From NCBI GenBank assembly GCA_001769275.1, contig MEOQ01000032.1, forward strand, positions 17,046 to 81,045: a stretch of 64,000 nt of DNA, written 5' to 3'. This document shows positions 35,574 through 43,754 of the stretch, piece after piece. The notes below the pieces were generated by a model that was not told the origin of the DNA, ran no database searches, and saw only the letters and a list, made by a program, of their open reading frames with translations. This DNA comes from Bacteroidetes bacterium GWF2_43_63 (lineage in GTDB: Bacteria > Bacteroidota > Bacteroidia > Bacteroidales > DTU049). The position numbers and the translations under genes are program-made. Numbering within the stretch: position 1 is the first letter of the stretch; the number at the start of each line of letters is the position of its first letter.

Positions 35574-35672
35574 CTGAATTTCTACTATTTTTAAGCTCAA
35601 TGTTACGCAGAAAAAGCTCAATATTCGCCTTTTTTAAGCTTTATTTTGAGTTTGAATGAGCTCTAAATTTTG

Positions 35673-35715
35673 AGCTAACCATATCACGGATTGCAAATCC
35701 GAGCTATGGTTAGCT
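35673..35715. repeat. Large hairpin after the 1150-residue outer membrane protein gene
   Basis: Arms AGCTAACCATA and TATGGTTAGCT (11 bp, perfect), a 3-base internal bulge on each side, then CGGATT/AATCCG around GCA. On the minus strand it follows the stop of the gene ending at 35731 by 15 bases, so it may protect or end that transcript, although no T run follows. Confidence 0.6.
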
Positions 35716-35730
35716 ATGCATAGTGTTTAT

Positions 35731-38700
35731 TTAGAAAAACACCCGCACCTGAACGTTGCCGGTATGCACTACCGGATTGCCTTCGCTGGCGCGGCCGTCG
35801 TAGATAAAATTCAATTGCATGTTGCTGCCCAGTGTGCGCTGAATGCTGAGGCCCCATGTGAAGTTGCGGCCGGGCTGCAACCCTTCGAGCATGATGTAGC
35901 CCAGACTGGAATTGGTTTCACCGCCATAGCTGATCTGCAGCATATTGAACTGGAGCATGGCCAGGCCTTTGCCTGATTTGCTGAACTTTAGCTCTGTGCC
36001 TGCTTTGCGTACAATCGCCTTTTCAACTGACAGCACATTGTTTTTTTCAGAATATTGAAAAAGCATTGTCCAGCGAAAAGTTGTCCCCGGTTGCCATGAC
36101 AGCGATGGCTTGATCCCGGTTTCTTCGATGCTGTAATTGTTTGAAGTGAAATATTCCGAAGTAAAATCGCGTACGCCGCTGATGGCCGATAATTCCGTCA
36201 CCCAGCTGTTGACAAATGATTTGCTGATTTTTATTTCGTCCTGTTGGCCCTGGCGGTCTTCGATGCCGTTGGTGAATAGTCCGCGTGCGCGGTTTGAAGT
36301 ATTGATCCAGTTGATGCTAAATCGCGAATCGTTTGCTTTAAAGGTCAGGACATTTCTCCAGGTGGCATTTTGTGTTACAAGAAGTGAATCCTCACCTTTG
36401 GTAGTGAACGGCAGATACATCTCAGATGCTATCTCAGACGAGGTTTTCTTGTCATATGAAAAGGCACTTCTGTTTGAGAATTTGGAGATCTGTTTTCCCA
36501 TGAATTTTTCTTTTTTCAGGATATCGGCCGGAGTGACAGCAAAGTTTCCGTTGAGTTGAGAAGAGAAAACCCTGATGTAATCATTCGTTGGTGTATAGAT
36601 GCGAATGAAATTGGCCTCATCGCTGAAGGCGGCTGCCTCAAATTCATTTAGCTCGCGGATGCTGTTGCCATTGTAGTCGTTCCATGTGTAAACGCCTTGT
36701 CCGGGTGCGACTTCAAGATATGAAAATTCTTTTTTGGCCTCCATTCCGGAACCCGCTTCATAACTGGCCCCGAACACCATAAATCGTTTTTTGATCCGGC
36801 CGCTGTATTCAAGTCGTCCGAGCAGAAATTCCTCATTGGGCGTGGTTCCGGTTTTGTAAATGACTTCACGGTAAATGGCACGTAATAAAATTTGATTGTT
36901 TTCTGCAATCTGTCCTGTGCTTTCAAAACCAATATCAGTCATGTAACTTTGAGGTACGAGCTGCAGACTGTCCGCCACTTTGTCTTCGCGGTACTGATAA
37001 TATACTTTTGCGCTGCGGCTAGAATCGGCATAGCCGGTATAAAATTTAGTCAGCCACCAGTTAAAAGATCCGGCATTCAAAAGATTACTGTCAGCTGAAT
37101 GCATCTGTTTGGATTCTCCGTTGGCTTCAGCTCCCAGTGCGAATTTGCCGAATTTCTGTTCAAGTTTATTCTGATACTGAAAGAAATCTGTATTCCGGTT
37201 GCTCGTTGGCGATGCAAGATATACTGCGGTGGAGCGGAGAATCGTGTTTTTCCAGTTTTTATTTATCTGGAGCAGATTCTGATACGATGCATTTTTGCTG
37301 TCGCGCATGAACGCCCCGGTGCTAAGCCGGATCTTTTCCGATTTGGAATTTTGCAGAACAATATCAGCAAGCCCGAAATATGTGTTTCCGCGCTTTTCCA
37401 TGAGGTCGAGATTCCAGTCACGGGCGAATTCAATGCTGCGAAAACGGTCAATTTCATTGAAATTCCGATCGGTTATTTCGGTGCGGATGTTTGTTGCCAG
37501 CATCCATTTTTTTACTGTATCGTTGCCAATTTCCTGATGGCTCCGGAAGTTCAATGTCAGCGCGTGTCCGGCATTGTCAGCGTCGTTCAACGACGAAAAC
37601 AGATTTATGTCTTTATTGCTGATGGCATATTCGGCATGCAAAGATGTGTTTTTACTAAAATCATATCCTGCCCGAAACGCATACATCTCTGTTTTTTTAG
37701 GCGTGATGAGGATTATGACGGGTTCGTACTCTCCCTGCGGAATTCCGGCGATAGGCGACACCCATTTGAAAACGCGTCCGTTGGCACTGCTGCCGGTTTG
37801 AACGTAGTTGCCATTGTTTTTTCCAACATAAGAAAAAGTAAGTGCATACAACGCGCTGTCTGTGCTCGTTGAGTAAACGAATACGCTGTCATATCCGAGG
37901 GTATCTACCATTGCATACATAACTCTTTCGGTAGTGAATCCGATGCTGTCGATCCCCAATGAATACGCATTTTGAATGGAGTCGCCCACCAGCGACATGA
38001 TCATTTTCTGCTCATCGGACAAATCCTGTTGCACCGATTGATTTTTCAAATCTGATTCAGAATATAAACTCAGACCTGTTGTGAATTTCCCTGATTTGTA
38101 GCCGACTTCGGAAGTTATCAATGAACGCGAATAGTTTTTGTCGGAGTATTCAAATTCAACGGAGATGCGCGATTTGGAAGTGATGATTACTTTAGTTGTA
38201 AAAGTTAATTCAGCAGTATTGTAATCAATAATATAATCATTGTCTTCGCCGCGTGTGAGCAATGTTCCGTCGATATAGACTTTTTCGCTGCCGGCCAACA
38301 CAATGATGAAAGTCTCATTGTTATTGCCTTTCAGCTTATATGGGCCATGATTGCTTTCGATGGCTGTTATTTCCTGACGTGTGTAGCGGCCTTTTCCAAA
38401 TGATCCGTTGGCCCGCACAAACAGCTCGTCATTTTTAGTGAGTCCCGGCGAAAATGTTGTTTGAAAATCACCGCCCTGTGATTTGCGGTTATATTTTAGG
38501 AAATAGCTCTGTGGTGCCGATTGCACCTCGATATCACCTGCCGTGAAAATATTTTTTTCCTTCGAAAGCCGGATAAATATTTTATCGAATTCCTGGATCT
38601 GCTGTGTGTTTCCTTCAGGTTGAATCGGAATGTTGTTGTCAGAAATAGCGGCCTGTATTTCGAGATCGTTGCTGAGCTTGCCGTTTAGCATAAGATTCAG

Positions 38701-39183
38701 CGACGAGCTGAGTGAGAAATCCTGCCGGTTTCCGACACTGAATCCGCGGGTGATGCTTCCGGTTTTATCGAGGCCGTCGGTTTCGAGCCAGGAACCCGCA
38801 GTTCCGGTGTTGGTGGCATCGAAAGGATTGTAATAGTTGTTTAGTTCGGGAAAGAGCAGCGTCGTGTCCTTGTGTTTGTAAGGTTTGGAGAGGTTTACAC
38901 TCATGGCTTTCCACGATATCCTGAGTTCTCCGGCCGTCGGAAATTTTTCTTTTTTAAAGAAAAGCAAACCCTTGCTGATATCGAAGCGGAAGTAAGATGT
39001 GTCTGCCGGAGTGCCATCGGGCAGGATGATTTTTATATCAGCCGGATCGACTGTAAAAGAATCGAGTTGAATGGAATCGGGCACCGGAAGCTGCAGGGAA
39101 AGCGATTTCACGCCCGGATTCTGCTGGGCCGACAACTGCATGAAGGCAGATAGAAGGACAAGAAAGCCGATTAATCGCTGCAT
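35731..39183 (-). CDS. Large SprA-related outer membrane protein
   Basis: 1150 residues with a signal peptide (MQRLIGFLVLLSAFMQLSAQ). Residues about 135-230 contain GSITRGFSVGNRQDF, LMLNGKLSNDLEIQAAISDNN, PIQPEGNTQQIQEFDKIFI and a GDIEV segment, which resemble one repeat of the SprA/Sov translocon family of the T9SS. The remaining 800 residues are beta-rich with regular strand spacing and end VRVFF, a typical outer membrane barrel end. Full SprA is about 2400 residues, so this is half-size. It is probably a surface-exposed barrel. Role unknown; a T9SS accessory is possible but unproven. A -7 box lies 17 bases upstream. Confidence 0.72.
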   Translation of the reverse strand: MQRLIGFLVLLSAFMQLSAQQNPGVKSLSLQLPVPDSIQLDSFTVDPADIKIILPDGTPADTSYFRFDISKGLLFFKKEKFPTAGELRISWKAMSVNLSKPYKHKDTTLLFPELNNYYNPFDATNTGTAGSWLETDGLDKTGSITRGFSVGNRQDFSLSSSLNLMLNGKLSNDLEIQAAISDNNIPIQPEGNTQQIQEFDKIFIRLSKEKNIFTAGDIEVQSAPQSYFLKYNRKSQGGDFQTTFSPGLTKNDELFVRANGSFGKGRYTRQEITAIESNHGPYKLKGNNNETFIIVLAGSEKVYIDGTLLTRGEDNDYIIDYNTAELTFTTKVIITSKSRISVEFEYSDKNYSRSLITSEVGYKSGKFTTGLSLYSESDLKNQSVQQDLSDEQKMIMSLVGDSIQNAYSLGIDSIGFTTERVMYAMVDTLGYDSVFVYSTSTDSALYALTFSYVGKNNGNYVQTGSSANGRVFKWVSPIAGIPQGEYEPVIILITPKKTEMYAFRAGYDFSKNTSLHAEYAISNKDINLFSSLNDADNAGHALTLNFRSHQEIGNDTVKKWMLATNIRTEITDRNFNEIDRFRSIEFARDWNLDLMEKRGNTYFGLADIVLQNSKSEKIRLSTGAFMRDSKNASYQNLLQINKNWKNTILRSTAVYLASPTSNRNTDFFQYQNKLEQKFGKFALGAEANGESKQMHSADSNLLNAGSFNWWLTKFYTGYADSSRSAKVYYQYREDKVADSLQLVPQSYMTDIGFESTGQIAENNQILLRAIYREVIYKTGTTPNEEFLLGRLEYSGRIKKRFMVFGASYEAGSGMEAKKEFSYLEVAPGQGVYTWNDYNGNSIRELNEFEAAAFSDEANFIRIYTPTNDYIRVFSSQLNGNFAVTPADILKKEKFMGKQISKFSNRSAFSYDKKTSSEIASEMYLPFTTKGEDSLLVTQNATWRNVLTFKANDSRFSINWINTSNRARGLFTNGIEDRQGQQDEIKISKSFVNSWVTELSAISGVRDFTSEYFTSNNYSIEETGIKPSLSWQPGTTFRWTMLFQYSEKNNVLSVEKAIVRKAGTELKFSKSGKGLAMLQFNMLQISYGGETNSSLGYIMLEGLQPGRNFTWGLSIQRTLGSNMQLNFIYDGRASEGNPVVHTGNVQVRVFF

Positions 39184-39200
39184 GTGTGTAGGAACGCAAA

Positions 39201-39208
39201 CAAAGATA
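39201..39208 (-). promoter_or_regulatory. -7 box (TATCTTTG) of the SprA-related gene
   Basis: Minus-strand TATCTTTG, 17 bases before the ATG at 39183. Confidence 0.5.
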
Positions 39209-39223
39209 ATCTATTTTAAATTG

Positions 39224-39485
39224 TCAGTGGTGAGTCAGGGCAGGGTTGAGGTCAGGATCAAGAGTCACGCGTCAACGTAAAACGTTGCAAGCAGGAGACG
39301 CGCGCCCAAGTTAGGGTCAAGGTTTAGCATCTTTCAGTCGTTAGCAGTCAGTGGCGAAGCCGTAATAAAAGCTACGCAATACCGGACTGTCCCATCGGGA
39401 CAAAATATTGGTAGCCCCTGGTCGAGCGCTTCGCGCGAAGGCCCCGGGTAATATTCGCGCAGCACCCGTAAAAGAGGCAATCAGG
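39224..39485. repeat. Modular intergenic repeat (family C, copy 1)
   Basis: About 260 bases made of blocks: CGTCAACGTAAAACGTTGCAAGCAGGAGACGCGCGCCCA (39271-39309 region), CAGTCAGTGGCGAAGCC with AAAAGCT, a TCCCATCGGGAC dyad followed by AAAATATTGGTAGCCCC, then GGCCCCGGGTAA and CGCGCAGCACCCGTA. The same blocks occur, inverted and in a permuted order, at 46058-46260, and partly at 56581-56700. No coding frame fits. It occupies the space between the SprA-related gene and tRNA-Ala. Confidence 0.75.
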
Positions 39486-39514
39486 TATTACGTCTAAATT
39501 ACAAAAATATTTTT

Positions 39515-39543
39515 TTGCGGAAAAATATTTCTTTGTATCTTTG
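39515..39543 (+). promoter_or_regulatory. Promoter of tRNA-Ala(GGC)
   Basis: TTG at 39515-39517 within a T run, an 18-base spacer and TATCTTTG at 39536-39543. The expected start falls about 8 bases before the mature tRNA 5' end. Confidence 0.75.
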
Positions 39544-39558
39544 CAGTCCGAAAAAATT

Positions 39559-39632
39559 GGGGCATTAGCTCATTTGGCTAGAGCGTTTGACTGGCAGTCA
39601 AGAGGTAACGAGTTCGACTCTCGTATGCTCCA
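39559..39632 (+). tRNA. tRNA-Ala (anticodon GGC)
   Basis: 74 bases fold into a full cloverleaf: acceptor GGGGCAT/ATGCTCC, D arm GCTC/GAGC, anticodon stem TTTGA/TCAAG with loop CTGGCAG (anticodon GGC), T arm ACGAG/CTCGT with TTCGACT loop, discriminator A. The acceptor contains the G3:U70 pair that identifies alanine tRNAs. CCA is not encoded. A promoter lies 15 bases upstream and a terminator follows. Confidence 0.96.
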
Positions 39633-39639
39633 CGAGGGA

Positions 39640-39664
39640 ACCCGGGTTAGCCGGGTTTTTTTGT
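39640..39664 (+). terminator. Hairpin with T run after tRNA-Ala
   Basis: AACCCGG, loop GTTAG, CCGGGTT and then a run of T. It ends the tRNA transcript right before the rlmN start codon, so rlmN expression probably depends on readthrough. Confidence 0.65.
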
Positions 39665-40678
39665 ATGGAAAAGAATACATTATTTGGATTATTACCGGAA
39701 GAAATTGCCGCCATCGTTGAGAAATACGGTGCCCGCGCATACACCGCAAAACAAATTGCAGAGTGGATGTATGCACGGCGTGTTTTCAGCTACGATGAAA
39801 TGAGCAATCTACCAAAGCATTTCCGTGATCAGTTGAAAAATGATTATCCGGAAATTTTGGTTCCATATTCAAATGTGCAGATTTCAAAAGATGGCACAAA
39901 AAAATATCTGTTCGAGTTTTCCGGTGGTCGAAGTGTTGAAACTGCCGTTATTCCCGATGATGACCGGCTAACGGTATGCGTTTCATCGCAGGCTGGATGT
40001 CGCTTTGGATGCCGTTTTTGCGCAACAGGTTCTATTGGCTATCATGGAAATCTGACGTCGGGCGAAATCCTGAATCAGCTGATGGCCATTGATGAACACG
40101 ATAAAATTACAAACATCGTGTACATGGGTATGGGTGAGCCACTCGACAACTGGGCCGAAGTGTATAAGTCGCTTGAAATTCTGACTTCCGAAAAAGGATT
40201 TGGTTTGAGCGCAAGCAGAATCACGGTTTCGACCATCGGGATAAAAGCATCTTTCAAAGAATTGCTGGAAAAAACAAAGGTCAATATTGCCGTCAGTCTT
40301 CACAGTCCTTTCCCTGAAGAACGAATGCATATCATGCCTGCACAGATTTCAAATCCGGTTATCGATATTCTCGACATGATCGTTGCAGCGGATTTACCAA
40401 AGCACCGCAAGCTTTCGTTTGAATATATCTTATTCAAAGGAATCAATATCTCGAGAAGTCATGCTTTGAAACTGGCTGATATAGCCATTCGCTGCAATGC
40501 TCATATAAACCTGATTGTGTATAATGACGTTCCGGGATTAAATTTTGAAGCTCCTATCGAAAGAGAGGTCCTTACTTTTCAGAATGAACTCATAAAAAAA
40601 GGAGCCACCGCAACGATTCGTCGTTCCCGTGGACTTGATATTGCAGCTGCCTGCGGCACGCTTGCCGGAAAGAGATAA
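39665..40678 (+). CDS. rlmN: Dual-specificity RNA methyltransferase RlmN
   Basis: 337 residues. The frame runs back through the tRNA gene, but the ATG at 39665 (MEKNTLFGLLPEEIAAIVE) gives the normal length. Radical SAM site CRFGCRFCATG (CxxxCxxC), GEILNQL, VYMGMGEPLDN and VSLHSPFPEERMHIMPA are conserved, and the catalytic Cys near the end (ACGTLAGKR) is present. It methylates C2 of A2503 in 23S rRNA and A37 in some tRNAs. No promoter other than the tRNA promoter is obvious, so it may share the tRNA-Ala transcript. Confidence 0.95.
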   Translation: MEKNTLFGLLPEEIAAIVEKYGARAYTAKQIAEWMYARRVFSYDEMSNLPKHFRDQLKNDYPEILVPYSNVQISKDGTKKYLFEFSGGRSVETAVIPDDDRLTVCVSSQAGCRFGCRFCATGSIGYHGNLTSGEILNQLMAIDEHDKITNIVYMGMGEPLDNWAEVYKSLEILTSEKGFGLSASRITVSTIGIKASFKELLEKTKVNIAVSLHSPFPEERMHIMPAQISNPVIDILDMIVAADLPKHRKLSFEYILFKGINISRSHALKLADIAIRCNAHINLIVYNDVPGLNFEAPIEREVLTFQNELIKKGATATIRRSRGLDIAAACGTLAGKR

Positions 40679-40712
40679 AGCCGGGCGGTGATCTGGAAAA
40701 CGAATTGTATTA

Positions 40713-42128
40713 TCAGTCCTGTTTTTTCAACAGTTTGAAAATGGCTATATTTTCACCTGAAATCACCTGAACAAAGTATGTTCCCGGATTTCCAAAAATT
40801 TCATCTTCTATAATGTTTGTTTCAGGAAACAATTTCCTGCTGACGACTTTTCCGTATGCATCAAATATTGTTACTTCTGGTGTTTCAGCGGTGTGACTAA
40901 AGTGAATGGTAATCTTCCCGTCCGTTGGATTTGGGAAAACAGAAATGCCCCCTGAAAATGAATTTTCAATTATTTCAACGGGATACACAGGATAACAATC
41001 TGAGGTATCAGTGCAATTGTGTTGGGAAATAATGCAAGCAAAATATCCTGATTGCGATGGAGAAAAACTCTGATTTGTTTCACTGGGAATGATATTGAAA
41101 GTCGGACATTCCACCCATTGGTATAGGCAGTTTTGCTGAGCTATCAGGGTTACGGAATCCGACTGAATGACATTGCTTGGTGTGTTGTTGATTGTCAGAT
41201 GTAAAACTACAACACTGTCACAGCCAAAAGCGGTCGGAATTGTATATGTGTATGTGCCGGATGAAGTAAGAACATTGTTATCTGGAGCTATATATGAATC
41301 GCACGAAGATGCAAAAATCTCATTGGCATCGTTTATAACCTCTATCTCAATTGTATCTGATAATGTCAGTCCTGAAGCGGCATCTGTTACAACTACAATA
41401 AAAGTACTGTCATGTGTTGGGTAAACAGCCTGCGGCTCATTTGTATTTATACCATTTGACCATGAAAATAATGACGCATTGTTTGAATTAATGATGATTT
41501 CATCAATCCCCCAGTTATCATATCCGGGGCCGCTGGTGTATATCTGAGCCCATCTTATTTTTACAGAATCACTAATAGCGCCTGCTGGTATTAAGCCAGT
41601 ATGTGCTGACCATGTATATATTGGTCCAGTGGAGGTCATATTTGCAGGCCAATTTTTCAGATCTGTCCAAGTATTAAATGGAGGAAGTGAATATTGCAGA
41701 TATATTCCTTCGTTAGTCATATCGGGATCTTCGCAGTCGACTGTATTTTCATCTGCTCCGTACCGGCACATGAAGGAAATTGTGACTCCATTTGGAGCGT
41801 AAATTGATTTTGTAGTTATTTCCCTAGGTAAAGTCGAATTGTAACCGAACCAGCAATTATGTCCAAATTGATATGTTGTTGAGTCGCAAGGATTAGTAAA
41901 TAAAACTCCACCAGAAGATGTTGCGCCTGGGCCAACCATCGATGAGTCAAAACCGACAACCAGTAAAGTGCTGTCGCTGCGATACAGCGCTGATAAAAAA
42001 ACTTCTTCGCCGGCGCAAATGGTTGTTTTGTTTGCCACAACTTCCAAATATCCCTGTGAAAAAGCACAAATGGGAAAAATGATGAATATCACCAATATAT
42101 GTCGTAGAAGACTACTAATAGTTTTCAT
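40713..42128 (-). CDS. Secreted T9SS cargo protein with reelin-like repeat
   Basis: 471 residues with a signal peptide (ending CAFSQG). The region about 85-215 (TISFMCRYGADENTVDCEDPD, GIYLQYSLPPFNTWTDLKNW, SVKIRWAQIYTSGPGYDNWGIDEIII) looks like the reelin-type beta-sandwich seen in extracellular proteins. A second part (about 270-385) has DTIEIEVINDANEI and a Cys-rich strand pattern like Ig or PKD domains. The last 80 residues (SVFPNPTDGKITIHF to IAIFKLLKKQD) are a T9SS type A sorting domain. Likely cell-surface or secreted, possibly adhesive. Convergent with rlmN, 34 bases away. Confidence 0.8.
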   Translation of the reverse strand: MKTISSLLRHILVIFIIFPICAFSQGYLEVVANKTTICAGEEVFLSALYRSDSTLLVVGFDSSMVGPGATSSGGVLFTNPCDSTTYQFGHNCWFGYNSTLPREITTKSIYAPNGVTISFMCRYGADENTVDCEDPDMTNEGIYLQYSLPPFNTWTDLKNWPANMTSTGPIYTWSAHTGLIPAGAISDSVKIRWAQIYTSGPGYDNWGIDEIIINSNNASLFSWSNGINTNEPQAVYPTHDSTFIVVVTDAASGLTLSDTIEIEVINDANEIFASSCDSYIAPDNNVLTSSGTYTYTIPTAFGCDSVVVLHLTINNTPSNVIQSDSVTLIAQQNCLYQWVECPTFNIIPSETNQSFSPSQSGYFACIISQHNCTDTSDCYPVYPVEIIENSFSGGISVFPNPTDGKITIHFSHTAETPEVTIFDAYGKVVSRKLFPETNIIEDEIFGNPGTYFVQVISGENIAIFKLLKKQD

Positions 42129-42145
42129 TTATTGTTATTTTGAAA

Positions 42146-42153
42146 CAAAATTA
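42146..42153 (-). promoter_or_regulatory. -7 box (TAATTTTG) of the reelin-like cargo gene
   Basis: Minus-strand TAATTTTG, 17 bases before the ATG at 42128. Confidence 0.5.
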
Positions 42154-42297
42154 TGAAATTTAGCAATACAAGTAATATTTCGATGAATGCTTTTTTTGTA
42201 ATTTTGAAATTGTTTTATTTGCACATTCGCTATAATACCAGAAAAAGCTTCAGTGGCTATCTGGAATTTATTTCTGTGACAAAATCAACACGACCTT

Positions 42298-42433
42298 CAA
42301 TAGTCCGAAATGCAATGGAGGACATGGAAGAGTCGGTTGCAGAGACCTCTGCCCAACTACTCCATGTTCTTCGAGGATTTTACACTGCCCTGCAGTGCTC
42401 CGAACTATGGAATGTTGGACTACCTTATTCCAT
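42298..42433. repeat. Family A repeat, copy 3
   Basis: The 338-base space 42129-42466 holds no convincing gene. It includes GAGGACATGGAAGAGTCGG, CTCCATGTTCTTCGAGGAT and TCCGAACTATGGAATGTTGG, words shared with the elements at 29682 and 34418. A short frame starting at 42153 crosses the repeat and is judged spurious. Confidence 0.55.
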
Positions 42434-42466
42434 CACTGGCATTATGAAGGATAATCATTTTGTTTT

Positions 42467-42847
42467 ATGCCTGAAACCATTCTTGATCAATACCTTAACA
42501 ACCTCAAATTCATTGTTCTCACAGACCGAGAGACAGGGCTGGCGACAGCCATTTATTTTGATTACACATTGCCCAATATGCATTGCGAAATTTATGGGCA
42601 AGCGGTGAGCGAGTATTCCGCAAAAGGCCTTCGCATCGGCATGTCGGGTGGGGGACGCATTACAAAAATCGGTAATTATATTGTTTTACATAGCCGCTCA
42701 GGACAATATGGCCGCTACGAAGATGTGGATGCTCTGCGACTTGCACCCTTACATCCAATGCTTTGTGATCGGGGATTTGTTTTTCTTTCACAGTCAGGCG
42801 AAGACAATGCGCTGGTGGTGGTAAGGGAGTATGAGGCGAAAATGTAA
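42467..42847 (+). CDS. Janus/Ocnus (phosphohistidine phosphatase PHPT1)-like protein
   Basis: 126 residues. Aligning by eye with the eukaryotic Janus/Ocnus family (PF05005), the order HCEIYGQAV (compare HADIYDKV with catalytic His in human PHPT1), SAKGLRIGMSGGGRIT (compare GGGRIS) and IVLHSRSGQYGRYEDVDAL (compare VYGYSMAYG) is kept with similar spacing; here the candidate catalytic His is residue 39. The family acts as protein phosphohistidine phosphatase in animals; bacterial members are poorly studied. No signal peptide. It lies alone behind a repeat-filled space. Family call is moderate, activity is inference. Confidence 0.55.
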   Translation: MPETILDQYLNNLKFIVLTDRETGLATAIYFDYTLPNMHCEIYGQAVSEYSAKGLRIGMSGGGRITKIGNYIVLHSRSGQYGRYEDVDALRLAPLHPMLCDRGFVFLSQSGEDNALVVVREYEAKM

Positions 42848-42899
42848 TAGGAGCAAGTTTGGCAACGTATTTACTTCGCACGCATTTGGTGATTATTCG

Positions 42900-43559
42900 T
42901 CACAAAATTGGTTCCGTAACAGTTGGCCGCAATCTGTAAATCACCGACACAATAATCAGACTCAGTATTGCCGAAAAGAAGCACCAGACCGACACAAAGA
43001 AATCCAGGTAAAAAACTCCGGTTACGAGATAAGCCACAAAGACTGAAATCCCGAAAAGTTTCATTCCTTTAATCGATGATACCATCAGGGATCCAATGGT
43101 GGCCATGGCATAGAAAACGCTTACAATTGGAGTCATGATTACCGGATATCCGAACGTGTAGAAAATGTGACACTCTTCAATTACACCATCGACCGGGAAA
43201 ATCATCATGCAGGACAGAAAATAGAGTGACACCATGACACCAACGGCCACCATAATTTTCAGAAATTTTCTTTTTCGTTCATTGGATTCAAGTTTTAAAA
43301 CTGCAAATGGAACCCATGTTGGCCAGAAAATCTGAGCGAAAAAAAGAAATAAATAAGTGCATGGTTCTTTAAACATGGCATATTCAGAATTTGACAGCGA
43401 CAGCCAGAGAAATCCTTCTGTAATTTGTTGTGCCGCAAAGAGAAGCGGAATGCCGGCAAATGGCAGCTGTTTTGGATGAGTCGCTGTTTTCATTGAGGCG
43501 ACCCCCATCACCGTCAGAATGGCTCCTGCCCCGAAACTAGCTGTAGCTGAGAAACACAT
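42900..43559 (-). CDS. Multi-spanning membrane protein (MCFSATASF, DUF6629-like)
   Basis: 219 residues from MCFSATASFGAGAILTVMG; the upstream part of the frame is not typical, and this start is the conserved one I recall for the DUF6629-like family. Seven hydrophobic segments can be counted (for example LPFAGIPLLFAAQQITEGFLWL, FFAQIFWPTWVPFAVL, VSLYFLSCMMIF). Conserved Q-Q-x-x-E-G-x-x-W in the second segment is notable. Function unknown. Convergent with the PHPT1-like gene. Confidence 0.72.
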   Translation of the reverse strand: MCFSATASFGAGAILTVMGVASMKTATHPKQLPFAGIPLLFAAQQITEGFLWLSLSNSEYAMFKEPCTYLFLFFAQIFWPTWVPFAVLKLESNERKRKFLKIMVAVGVMVSLYFLSCMMIFPVDGVIEECHIFYTFGYPVIMTPIVSVFYAMATIGSLMVSSIKGMKLFGISVFVAYLVTGVFYLDFFVSVWCFFSAILSLIIVSVIYRLRPTVTEPIL

Positions 43560-43625
43560 GGTTTTTCCTGTTAGAAAGTATAATTTATTCCGGCTCAAAA
43601 GTAACACGAAAATTACTGCGGAAGA

Positions 43626-43754
43626 TTAAATCAGTGGTAATTCGGAAAATATTTTTCCACAGTTGGAACAATTGCTCCTGTGAACGCATATGGTGCCGCC
43701 GCATTCGTGACAGGTCCATTTCAATGACTCTTCGCTGAGAAAACACTTATTCCT
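43626..43754 (-). pseudogene. Zinc-ribbon gene remnant
   Basis: The space between 43560 and 43746 encodes, on the minus strand, KCFLSEESLKWTCHECGG followed by TICVHRSNCSNCGKIF and a stop. Two CxxC pairs with an intervening ICVHR look like the C-terminal zinc ribbon found in some DUF3795-type proteins. The frame closes upstream with TAA at 43755-43757 and has no ATG; a TTG at 43722 is the only candidate start (33 residues). It overlaps the end of the neighbouring T9SS gene by 8 bases. A decayed fragment is more likely than a working gene, but a tiny zinc protein is possible. Confidence 0.45.

Noticed and set aside
39271..39309. Possible attachment site or small RNA before tRNA-Ala
   Set aside because: The sequence belongs to the family C repeat also found far from tRNAs, and no integrase gene is nearby.
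42153..42608. 151-codon frame covering the family A repeat and the start of the PHPT1-like gene
   Set aside because: Encodes repeat sequence and overlaps a better-supported gene in another frame.
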